Shown here piece after piece: positions 54,873 through 64,000 of a stretch of 64,000 nt of DNA. Under the pieces are notes generated by a model that was not told where the DNA came from, did no database searches, and worked only from the letters and a program-made list of their open reading frames with translations. The translations under genes and the position numbers were made by a program. How positions within the stretch are numbered: position 1 is the first letter of the stretch; the number at the start of each line of letters is the position of its first letter. This stretch comes from Cercospora beticola. Taxonomy: Eukaryota > Ascomycota > Dothideomycetes > Mycosphaerellales > Mycosphaerellaceae. The stretch lies in contig NC_088940.1 in the NCBI RefSeq assembly GCF_033473495.1, positions 1,736,001-1,800,000 of the forward strand, given 5' to 3'.

Positions 54873-56865
54873 CTTTTTGGCAAACGCAGACGAAATATGA
54901 GATCTGGTTGTCAAAGCTCACATCTTACTCTTCAGACAGACAACCCCGCCCAACCTTGACGTGCTCGCCGAGGTCACGATCGGCGAACACGCTTATACGG
55001 GTGATTTTCTTCTGCCTGTAAGCAAGGAAAGGGACGACATGCTGAGTGATGCTGTCCCTGTGAACGCCGTCTGACACGTTGATTGTTGCCATTCATGGCT
55101 GCCAGAGCTCGAATTCGCCTGACACGACGACTGAAATGCCTTGTAGGGCAGGCAGGAGCGGCACACTTGCGATCTACTAGGAGCAGCTCCGCGTACAATT
55201 TCGATGTAAGGCATGCTAGGCTTGTGTTGATATGAGCCCGCCTCGTGGCGGACCAGACGTGTCGTGGTGGTACATGAATTTCAGCCAGCGACGGGCGCCA
55301 CGGGCGTGCGAGGGCAACGTCCAGTCACACAAAGTCTGACTTGGTCAACAACAAGACGCTGATGATTGCTGAAGATCGTGCTCTCCTGCCGTCCAGCACC
55401 AGTCATGCGGGCAGATGTCGACCCTCGAGTCGTGCTGGAGGGCGTTGTCAAGGGAAATTGGCGGCCACAACCTAAGTCAGCAAACTCTGCTCTCGGGCCT
55501 CGCAGTGCACCACCATCACACGTCCACCGCACCGAGTGTCTGCCCGCGCGCACATCACCCCCCCGAAATAGCCACGTCCCATCGGCAGCACACGTTGATG
55601 ATGGTGCAGGTTGTTGTGCCAAGCCCGACAGGCAGGCGAACGACAAGTGCATTGATAGGAGGTATTGAACCAGCGGAGCAGAGCAGAACAATGTGTGCGA
55701 CGTGCAACGACAGGACGGGCAGCGGGGATGATGCTGCAACGTCGCTTCCCTCGCCCGCCGGCGGAGGCCCGCCCGTCCGTTCGTTTCTGCCAGCACCAGC
55801 GACAGAAACGGGCGGCTCGTTGCTGCTGCTGCCCTGTGGCTGGTCCATACACGATCTCTTAGCGCTCTCGCCCGCTGCAGGAACGACGAGCTCGAAAGCT
55901 CCGACCCTACGAGCTTGTCGCAGGGCTGCAGGAACGCCGACAGCTTGCATGCAGCTTGCGATATTCGATACCAATCGCACAGCAAGACGTGAATGACACT
56001 CACGCTCGCCACGATGCAGGACGCCACGCGAGCCCTCCACATTGCACTGCACCCACGCGCGTATATGAAAGACAATCCTGGGCGTGGACCGTGCCGAAAA
56101 GCACCATGTTCGAGAATCGGACAGCCGAGCTAGCCCGTTTGAGCATCTCTCATCTCCTATCCTCCTGTCTTCATGCTGGGTCCAGGCGATGACATTTCGC
56201 TACGCGGCTGTATCCTTTCTTTCTCGTCTTCTTCCCAAGCGTTGCATCTTGCTCGCCGCATTATTGTCTCTCATTATCCTTCTTCTTCTGCTGCTTGCTA
56301 CCTTCTCCTTCGCCCTTTGATTTGTTGACTTCGAGCCGCATACCTGCTGCCCATTTGCCCGTCGAGACCCAGCGGCCCCGTAATCCCAATACCCCCGGCC
56401 ACCATCTGCCGCCATCGCCTGCGGCTGCACGAGAGGAGCGAGCTCGAAAGAGACATCGGGAGCAGGGTCGACAAGAGACGGGAGTGTACATACATTGGGC
56501 ATCGGCAAAGGACATTGATTTCGCTCGAGCTGCGGTGGATACACACTCTCGCGCGGCACTGTATCACTGTCATCACAGTCTTGTCGACATCACCGAGCAT
56601 GTGAGTAGCAGTCTCTCGTCTTGCATCTCTCCAAAAGCGCGGAAACACGGGAAATTTATCATCTGCAGGTTGTAGGCTGACAAGGTTCTTGTACAACAGT
56701 CGTGGGGACACTTGCTAGGCACCTTGCAAGTCGTGCACCACTTTCTAATTCTATTGTTTCTTACCAACCCTTTGTGTGTCCGGTCGAGAGATCCGGACCT
56801 CCAACACCATCACCACGGCCGTGTTATCAGCAAATCCGCGGGACAGCCTCGTGCTCCCGCCTCAC
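54873..56865. promoter_or_regulatory. 2-kb leader and promoter region before the four-RRM gene
   Basis: No conserved coding frame was found. A 264-codon minus frame at 55281-56075 opens with TTG and looks spurious. The right part is C/T-rich, as in long fungal 5' leaders. A GTGAGT donor near 56599 and a CATCTGCAG acceptor near 56670 could mark a 5' UTR intron. The first 100 bases next to 54872 should be the oxidoreductase promoter. Confidence 0.4.
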
Positions 56866-59337
56866 ATGCTTGGCATGCAGAACGGCGAGAACATGGCTTC
56901 TGGTCCGGCCTATGGCCATCGCCAGACCCAATCCTTTGCCGTCAAACCATCGATGAGTCCTGATGAGAATGGCCTCCCACCGAGCTCGTTTCATCAGGCT
57001 CAGCCATCTCTGGGTGGCTTTGGAAACCGGCACACCAACAGGAATAGCATCCAGCCCATCAACACTGGCCGCATGAGCCAGAGCTACAACCCGCAAGACA
57101 TGCAGACTCCTCAGACTGGCTACGACATGAACTTTACACCACTTCTCCCCACCAATTTGTTGATGGGCAGCCCCTTTCAGCCAGGCTCGCCGACCACCTT
57201 CCAATCCCCGCAGTTTCAGAGCTTCCCGACGCAATCCAATGGACGCGGTCACCAGAGCCAGATGAGCCAAGCCTTCGGACAACAGCAGGTCCTGTCGCCA
57301 GGTGCGTACCAGCCACTTGGCTCGCCGCCGCTTCAATCCTCGTCGTATTTTGGAAGTATGCAGTCGCCAACAACGGGCTTCAATGCTTTCCAAGGCCAAC
57401 AACTCGGTGCATACGGCACGGCCATGCATGGCATTTCTCCTGGCATCGTCTCTGGCACCAGCCGAACTGTCTATCTGGGCAACATCCCTCCGGACACTTC
57501 TGCTGAAGAGATCCTTGGTCATGTCCGAAGTGGCCAGATTGAGTCTGTCCGCCTGCTGCCAGACAAGAACTGCGCCTTCATCTCTTTCCTGGACGCTAGC
57601 TCGGCCACTCACTTCCACTCAGACGCAATCTTGAAGAAGCTGTCAATCAAGGGTCAGGACATCAAGATCGGTTGGGGCAAGCCATCCTCGGTGCCTACTT
57701 CAGTCGCTCTGGCAGTCCAGCAGTCGGGCGCATCCCGTAATGTCTATCTTGGCAACCTCTCCGAGGACGTCACTGAGGAGGAGCTACGCGAGGACCTCAG
57801 CAAGTTCGGCCCCATCGACACTGTTAAGATCGTGCGTGAGAAGGCCATTGGCTTCGTCCATTTCCTGTCCATTGGCAACGCAATCAAGGCTGTCACTCAG
57901 CTGCCACAAGAGCCCAAATGGCAGGCGCCTCGTCGTGTGTACTACGGCAAAGATCGCTGTGCATATGTGTCGAAGACACAGCAGCAGAACGCTGCGCAGT
58001 ACTTGGGCATTGCTCCAGGTTATGCGCACGTCCTGAATGGTGCCGACCGCGACCTCATTACTAATGCTCTGGCCCAGCAATCCGTCGCTGCTGCCGCCGT
58101 AGCGACCACCGCGGGCGGCGTCAACAACCTGGGCAACCGTACTGTCTATCTTGGTAACATCCACCCAGAAACCACTATCGAAGAAATTTGCAACGTGGTG
58201 CGCGGTGGATTGTTGCACCACATTCGATATATCCCAGACAAGCACATTTGCTTCGTCACATTCATCGACCCAACTTCGGCAGCATCATTCTACGCCCTGA
58301 GCAATCTTCAGGGACTCATGATTCACAACAGACGCCTGAAGATTGGCTGGGGTAAGCACTCTGGTGCACTTCCACCTGCCATTGCTTTGGCAGTATCCGG
58401 TGGTGCTTCGCGTAATGTTTACATTGGTAATTTGGACGAGACCTGGACCGAGGACCGCTTGAGACAGGACTTCCAGGAATATGGTGAAATCGAGCTCGTG
58501 AACACATTGAGGGAGAAGAGCTGTGCATTTGTGAACTTTACCAACATCGCCAACGCAATCAAGGCTATCGAGGCTGTCAGAGGAAAAGAGGAGTACAAGC
58601 GATTCAAGGTCAATTTCGGCAAGGATCGATGCGGCAACCCACCAAGACAGATCATCAACAACCAGCACTTGCAGCAGCAACAACAGTCGAGTGAGAACGG
58701 CGTGGGATCACCCTCTCCCGTGAACGGTCTGGCACCACAGTCGCACAGAGCTCAGCACTCTGTCTCGCCAGCGAGCTCTGGTCCGGGTGGCTACAACCCT
58801 CTGCAAGGCCCGACCGCGTCGACAATCTTCAATACTGGCAGCAATAATCCGTTGACCTTGTACCTTGCGGCCACCCAGCAGAACGCTCAGGCCGTCGCTG
58901 AACAGCAAGCCGCTCAGCTCCAGCGCAGCTTGAGCCCCTCGGATTATGGAGTCCAGGCATCATTCCAGCAATCTCAGCCATCGTCCGCCACTCACCTCTC
59001 GAACCAGCAAGCATTCTACAGCTCACCTAATGAGGTTGCTGCCACACGATCTGCTGGTCTGGAGCCTCCTTCCCACAACCACTTTGGTCATGGAAGCCAC
59101 CAAAGCGTGAACATCACGAATGGCATGCATGCTCTCAATTCTTACTCGAACCAGGCGAGTCAAAGCAGTGCTTCGCGAAGCGCTCATAGCCGCGCCGTCA
59201 GCTTGCCCGCCTTCTCTCTCCAGGCTGCGCAGCAAAATCAATCGCAGCAGCTTTCTGGCTTGGGATACAGCGCTGAAGGCTACGGTCTTGGCGTGTCTCC
59301 AGGTCTGCCAGGCTGGGCTGAGGAAGAGGTGGCATAG
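56866..59337 (+). CDS. NRD1: Four-RRM RNA-binding protein (Nrd1/Msa2-like)
   Basis: 823 residues from ATG 56866. The frame is open 30 codons further upstream, but only to a GTG, so an upstream exon is possible. An N-terminal disordered region rich in Ser, Gln and Pro is followed by four RRMs at about 200-273, 291-368, 425-498 and 516-590. Each has RNP2-like starts (RTVYLGNI, RNVYLGNL, RTVYLGNI, RNVYIGNL) and RNP1-like centres (CAFISF, IGFVHF, ICFVTF, CAFVNF). The C-terminal 230 residues are Gln/Ser-rich. This order matches fission yeast Nrd1 (Msa2), which binds and stabilises mRNAs and restrains sexual differentiation under MAP kinase control. The long leader suggests regulated translation or expression. 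Symbol given by similarity in layout. Confidence 0.85.
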   Translation: MLGMQNGENMASGPAYGHRQTQSFAVKPSMSPDENGLPPSSFHQAQPSLGGFGNRHTNRNSIQPINTGRMSQSYNPQDMQTPQTGYDMNFTPLLPTNLLMGSPFQPGSPTTFQSPQFQSFPTQSNGRGHQSQMSQAFGQQQVLSPGAYQPLGSPPLQSSSYFGSMQSPTTGFNAFQGQQLGAYGTAMHGISPGIVSGTSRTVYLGNIPPDTSAEEILGHVRSGQIESVRLLPDKNCAFISFLDASSATHFHSDAILKKLSIKGQDIKIGWGKPSSVPTSVALAVQQSGASRNVYLGNLSEDVTEEELREDLSKFGPIDTVKIVREKAIGFVHFLSIGNAIKAVTQLPQEPKWQAPRRVYYGKDRCAYVSKTQQQNAAQYLGIAPGYAHVLNGADRDLITNALAQQSVAAAAVATTAGGVNNLGNRTVYLGNIHPETTIEEICNVVRGGLLHHIRYIPDKHICFVTFIDPTSAASFYALSNLQGLMIHNRRLKIGWGKHSGALPPAIALAVSGGASRNVYIGNLDETWTEDRLRQDFQEYGEIELVNTLREKSCAFVNFTNIANAIKAIEAVRGKEEYKRFKVNFGKDRCGNPPRQIINNQHLQQQQQSSENGVGSPSPVNGLAPQSHRAQHSVSPASSGPGGYNPLQGPTASTIFNTGSNNPLTLYLAATQQNAQAVAEQQAAQLQRSLSPSDYGVQASFQQSQPSSATHLSNQQAFYSSPNEVAATRSAGLEPPSHNHFGHGSHQSVNITNGMHALNSYSNQASQSSASRSAHSRAVSLPAFSLQAAQQNQSQQLSGLGYSAEGYGLGVSPGLPGWAEEEVA

Positions 59338-59974
59338 AGAAAGGCGTCCTTGCGACGTGGGTGTAGCAAATCTTCTTGTCTTGCATTACTATCATCATCA
59401 ATTTTTCAGAAAAACAACTAATACCTTGCCGCGCGATGTATGGCGGCCTACCTTTGTTAATGGCAGGGTCGCTGTGCTTGCGTCCGCTGTTCACTGGTGT
59501 TTGGGAGCAAAGCACACCGGTCTCTGGGAGACCTTTGGGATGGCGTGGAATTGGGATAATCCGCCGTCAGAGTGTTGTACGCGTGAGTTGGAATCTTGGT
59601 ATAACTGTCTGCACCGCTGTGGATACTGCGTTGTGAGAGTAGCATGAGCGATGCCGAGTCGGGAGGGATGGAGGCTGCACGAACAGGATAGTAGGTAGTT
59701 CATCTCAATGGAAGATCGCAGTCGGAGGATACATGCATCTCATGTCCTGACCAAGTGCCACTCCGAGGCAAAAGATGTCATTGTTTGGTAATCGGTTGAC
59801 TAAGCAGCTTCTTCATCTCTCAAGCACCTGCCGCTGTGCAACCTCGACATATACTCTGCTGTCCGCCCCGAAGTGCATTCATTCTAAGCTGACACCGCGA
59901 TCTGAACCTGGACTCGACACAAGAACTGACTTCACACCCGCATCAGCTGCACATCAATCCAGCCGAATCACAAG
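59338..59974. other. Intergenic region, nothing recognised
   Basis: 637 bp with the 3' UTR of the four-RRM gene and the promoter of the next gene. Small overlapping frames look spurious. Confidence 0.45.
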
Positions 59975-61445
59975 ATGCCCCTGCAGATTCTCAGCGCCGA
60001 CCATGTCAGCAAGATCTTGCACTCTTTCACCAAAGACGGCATACTCGAGTTGCAAGCTACACTCGCTGATGCTCTGCATTGGTATAGCACATCCGAAGAC
60101 GGTATCGACTGCTGCTCGGACTATCAGCCCGAGAGAACGGCCTTGAAGCGCAAAGATGGCTCCACAACTCTCTACTTGCCCGCGAGTGGCATTACTGGAC
60201 AAGGCGTCAAAGTGCTGAACATATTGCCGCCTGACAATGCTGGATTTCCTGCTCTATCCGAGACTGCCTCTGATGGAGACTCACGCAGCTCAATCAGCTC
60301 GGGTGATCGTAATGCATCGATCGCCAGCACGCAGTCAGAGCGATCAAGCACTTCATCTGTGCCCACATCAGTCACCAAAGTAACAGACAGCACCGGAAAC
60401 CTATCTCTCACTTCCAAGCCCGACCCGGATCAGTCTGCCGTATCGACAATCAAAGGCTCACTCACATTGCTGGATAACGTTGGCAACACCGTCGGCCTCA
60501 TCAACGCTGAAGAAGTAACTGCTTTCCGCACGGCGCTCGCATCAACAATGCTCCTCAAAAAACGACACTCAGTCCATGACCTAACCATCTTCGGCGCCGG
60601 CAAACAAGCATACTGGCACGCACGCCTCGCCTTACTGCTCCGCGGAGACGAAATCCACCACTTGAACATCGTAACAAGAAACTTCGACAGTGCCCGAAAG
60701 TGCGTAATGAGATTATACAATCCGCAACCAGACGATCCGAACTATATCAACCACATTGGCACAAAATACAACAGCAAGACCAAAACCAGCATTTTGACAC
60801 CTTCACATACGGAATATGGACGTTTATTGAAAGAATACGTCCGAGCTAGCAATGTCATCTTCTGCACGACACCTTCTACAACACCGCTATTTCCTGGCTC
60901 GTACCTCACGAATCCCGAAGGCCGAAAGAAAGGACGATACATAGCTTGCATAGGCTCTTATAAGTCCCATATGATCGAGCTGGATCCCACGATTTTGCAA
61001 TACGCAGTTGCTCCGCATCATGAGCATCGGCATATTCACAAGCGGCAGAAGGAAGGTGGCGCTATTCTTGTCGATACTGTGTCTGGGTGTTTGAAGAATG
61101 CGGGCGAGGTTGTTCAGGCTAAGCTTATGCCAGATCAGGTTGTTGAGCTTGGAGAACTGTTTATGCTAAAGCGTGATGCTGAGCGGAGAGCGGCGGAGAG
61201 AGGGGAGAAAGTGGATGTAGGGAAGGATGGGTGTCAGTTGCAGGAGAATTCGGGGTTGAAGGAGTGGCTGTAAGTGCTTCCCCTCCTTCATTGTTCGAAC
61301 ACGATCGCTAATGTCTTTCTGCAGTACCCGGGGTAATGTCATATACAAGAGCGTTGGCCTAGGCTTGATGGATATTGTGGTTGGCAACGAGCTTCTACGA
61401 GTGGGCAAGGAGAAGAACATTGGACTGACTGTTGAGAATTTTTGA
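59975..61445 (+). CDS. Ornithine cyclodeaminase / mu-crystallin family protein
   Basis: Two exons: 59975-61269 and 61325-61445; 471 residues. The intron 61270-61324 (55 nt) has GTAAGT, CGCTAATG and TGCAG; the join continues EWLTRGNVIYKSVGLGLMD, the family's C-terminal motif. The nucleotide-binding fold shows in LTIFGAGKQAYWHARLAL, preceded by the substrate-site FRTALASTMLL. Family members are NAD(P)-dependent: ornithine cyclodeaminase makes proline from ornithine, others are ketimine reductases or amino-acid dehydrogenases, so the substrate is open. The protein is over 100 residues longer than bacterial members, mainly from a Ser-rich insert at about 95-140 and a Lys/Arg-rich stretch near 350-420. 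No signal peptide. Confidence 0.83.
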
Positions 61446-61712
61446 TTTTCCTAGACGCTAATCTGTGAGAAAGCGCCTCACAACAGTGACCATAGTGGCA
61501 CTCTCCAAATCTCTCTGCTCGCGTCCATGCCTAGGGTTTTCGCACTCGGTGCCCTAGCATTTTCGCACATAGCAGAGAAGACGTCCAGTGTCGCCAATAT
61601 CAATCTGTGATCCATCCTACCTTCTACCCAGGTGAAGCCTTTCCCACTCGTTCATCTCTCATCTCTCTCCGTCAATACCAACCGCTGAGCCAACCAAGCG
61701 ACCTCTCCCTCA

Positions 61713-63346
61713 TCACATAAAAAGCCCCTTTCTCTTGGGACGACCCTTGACCTGGCAATACTTGGGGCAACGATCGTGCATGCACGACAAATTGGCGCAG
61801 ACTTTGTTCTCTACGATTGTCGTGGCTTCGCATTTGCAGCAGGTCCAGCGTGGGGTCCAGTCCCTGAACACACATAAAACATTAGCATATGTTGTTCGAA
61901 GCTCGAAGAGCTGAGAAAAGATTAGTAATCTAGGATATGTTGTACTTACCACGGCACAGCCGCTCTGCTACTCATCTTCCCAGCTTCGCACCACTGCAGA
62001 CCATCGGGGAGGTTGGGGTTGTAGACTGGAGGACGAACGAAGACGGGGACGTTCTTGGGGATGAAGGGTTTGGTGTTTAGTGAAGCGGGCTTCTCGGCAC
62101 GAGCTTCTGCTGCTGCGGCGCGCTGTTTGGTGTGGAAGCCGAATTTCTTGACGGCTTTGGAGGTTAGGGACGAGGAGGAGCTGGTGTCGGTTGGAGCTGG
62201 TGGTAGAGCGGCGCTCTTTGGGTGTTTGGTGGGGCCGACTGGGTCTTTTGGAGGTGGCGGTGGGGGGATGCTCTCCTTTTGCTTGGAGTCTGATGAGTCG
62301 CTTGGAGCTGGTGATGGGGTGCTCTTTGGCTGGTGAGTGTACTCTGGGTCGGTGAGTGCGTCTGGGGAGATACGGCGCATGTTCTCGGCCGTCTGTGGCG
62401 GGACAGGCAAGTCTTCGGCTGGGGAGCGAGATGCAGAGCGAGGCGATGGGATGCGAGTTGGGCTCTTGTCGCCTTTGCCAACCTTTCTGATGTTCAATGC
62501 TGGAACTTGGAGCGCGTCATTGCGCGGCTTCAAGGCGAAATCGCGTGCGCTCACGTCGTCGAGCTCTTCTTGCTGTGACTCGGCGACTGATGGACGGCGC
62601 CCGCCATATCTGGTGATGCGGCGGCTCGAGTTCTCCGTCTCGACTGTCTTGTCTTCTTCGAGTGGCTTGGCCATATTGTCGCCGTCTGTGTCAGTGACGA
62701 CGATTTCGATCTCACGACCTCGAACCGTTACGCGCTTCGTCTTTGGTGGCGGATCTCTTCCAGTTTCGCCTATGGACAACTCGAAAAGGTCGCGGTCCGA
62801 GATTGGATCACGCTTGGTGACGCGAGAACTCAGTGGTTTCTGTGGCGGCGGAAGAGCAAACTTCGGCACTTGAAGCTTGCCTTTGTTCTTGAGTGGATCT
62901 GGCGGGTTGGAGCTTCTTCCACCGGAACGATCGAGTCGATAGTTGTCGACGATCAATGGGGTGTCTGGAGATGGGCGTCTCTTGCTGCTCTCGACGAGCG
63001 GGAGCGGAGGCCGGCGATTGGAGCTTCTTCTCACGGAGCGATCGAGTTGACGAACTTCGACGGGCTCTGGTACTGGAAGTTCGGAGAGTGGTTGGCGATT
63101 GGAGCTGCTTCTGACAGAGCGATCGAGTTGACGAACTTCGACGGGCTCTGGTCTTGGAAGTCCAGAGAGTGGCTGGCGTTTGCCGGCGGCAAGGTTGGCG
63201 GCGCGAATTTGACGGAGTGTGTCTTCTCGGAGTCGACTGAGGGCTTCGTCGCTGTTGGAGCGCTGCAAGCTGGTCAGTTCAACTTCTTCAGTCTTCACTG
63301 CCGGAAGAGAAGTCTTCCGGAGAAGTCTATGTAGTGAGGGCGCCAT
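61713..63346 (-). CDS. Disordered repeat protein with Cys-rich C-terminal module
   Basis: Two exons: 63346-61950 and 61863-61713; 515 residues. The intron 61949-61864 (86 nt) has GTAAGT, TGCTAATG and TTCAG. I recognise no named family. The body is basic, Ser/Pro-rich and disordered. Two near-identical 27-residue repeats (RQPLSGLPRPEPVEVRQLDR and RQPLSELPVPEPVEVRQLDR) are followed by a diverged third. The short second exon encodes a compact Cys/His module, WTCCKCEATT, then C..LSCMHDRCPKYC, with seven Cys and one His, which probably binds zinc. A conserved-looking PVYNPNLPDGLQWCEAG segment precedes it. Zinc binding and any nucleic-acid or protein contact are inferences. Confidence 0.72.
63014..63175 (-). 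repeat. 81-bp coding tandem repeat, two copies plus a diverged third
   Basis: GCGATTGGAGC recurs at 63014 and 63095, exactly 81 bp apart, and the units match at most positions (shared GATCGAGTTGACGAACTTCG). A weaker third copy lies near 62,915-62,950. The period is 27 codons of the Cys-rich-tail gene. Confidence 0.8.
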
Positions 63347-64000
63347 CTTGCCCAATCTCGCTTTGGCAGGCGAGTTGTGAGGTGGAGTTGTTTGTGAGCA
63401 AAACAAACTGCGAATGTGAAGACATTCGCCCTCGCTGCGCGCTGACAGGGGTACCTGCTGCCTCCAGCTTTAGCGAGTGAAGTTATGCGGCTTCAGATGC
63501 AACGGTTTCGACAAACATCACTTCTTCGATGCAGCGCCATGCTGATACTGGTTGCGTGACTTCGCGCTGGGCTGCTTTCTGGATGCTGTGTTCACAAGGT
63601 CAGAGGTCGATTTTATTCACCCTGCTGCGAGAAGTGTGAGTCTTGTAAGCCACCTCAGCTTCTCAGCAAAAACAGCATATTATCGTATTAAGTCGTTACA
63701 TCCATCGACACCTACAAGCACAAGGGTATCGTCAAGAAAGCCGCATCCGAGTTGAGAGTGCTGGTCAGGTCCTCCATCCTCGGCATATCGTAACAAGATC
63801 TCTGAGCAAATCGTTCTGTCGTCCAAGCATGTATCCAATGCCGCAAGAATTTCGAAGCCAGCTCCTACAAAGTGAGCTTGTATCCACTCCAACCAGCAAG
63901 GCCCCAAATGACGAAAGCCAGAGGCTGGCTGATTGCGTATCCATAGATGCGACCCTTTCCATCCTCTTTCGAAGCGTCCGTATATCCCACGGCGTATATT
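63347..64000. promoter_or_regulatory. Promoter region at the right end, nothing else recognised
   Basis: 654 bp upstream of the last minus-strand gene, running to the window edge. Short frames only; the start of another gene beyond the edge cannot be judged. Confidence 0.4.

Noticed and set aside
55281..56075. 264-codon minus-strand frame
   Set aside because: Opens with TTG, Arg/Ser/Cys-rich composition typical of antisense GC-rich DNA, and lies in the leader of the four-RRM gene.

Overview
This is a nuclear genome fragment of a filamentous ascomycete (Pezizomycotina), most likely a Dothideomycete; the class is an inference. The evidence is that genes are single units on both strands, introns are mostly 47-87 nt with GTAAGT-type donors and CTGAC/CTAAT branch points close to the acceptor, promoters are rich in pyrimidines, and the gene set includes filamentous-fungal families such as PEX26 and a four-RRM Nrd1-type protein. 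I recognise no virus, transposon, rRNA, tRNA or CRISPR array.

Layout. At 1-603 is the 5' part of a BTB-type gene cut by the window edge. From about 0.6 to 9.6 kb lies a gene desert holding degenerate tandem repeats of about 150 bp (0.87-1.66 kb) and about 150-205 bp (about 6.85-8.3 kb). From 9.6 to 16.4 kb are weakly conserved genes, two of them single-pass membrane proteins, plus a GT90/CAP10 glycosyltransferase. From 16.8 to 26.1 kb is a compact block: F-box protein, GINS subunit SLD5, twinfilin, carboxymuconate cyclase, PARN-like deadenylase and PEX26. A second, smaller desert covers 26.1-29.4 kb. From 29.4 to 54.9 kb come a Myb/SANT-like protein, IWR1, a GRAM-VASt sterol-transfer protein, an MIT-like coiled-coil protein, KU70, ferrochelatase, the ISWI subunit ITC1, ALG8, a GH47 alpha-mannosidase, an F-box-like protein and an Old Yellow Enzyme relative. 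After a 2 kb leader region come the four-RRM protein, an ornithine cyclodeaminase-like protein and a repeat protein with a Cys-rich tail.

How the genes relate. Most are unrelated housekeeping genes, as is normal in fungi. Two links stand out. ALG8 and a GH47 mannosidase, both acting on N-glycans in the secretory pathway, are head to head across 565 bp. SLD5 (replication) and KU70 (end joining) both carry ACGCG/MluI-box cores just upstream, which suggests cell-cycle control by an MBF-type factor. I rebuilt the split genes by hand from splice signals and frame; every joined model keeps an open frame with total length divisible by three. No clear new multi-gene system is visible. The most unusual material is the pair of degenerate arrays near the left end, the first of which has spacings that are all multiples of three and an open minus-strand frame running into the BTB gene.
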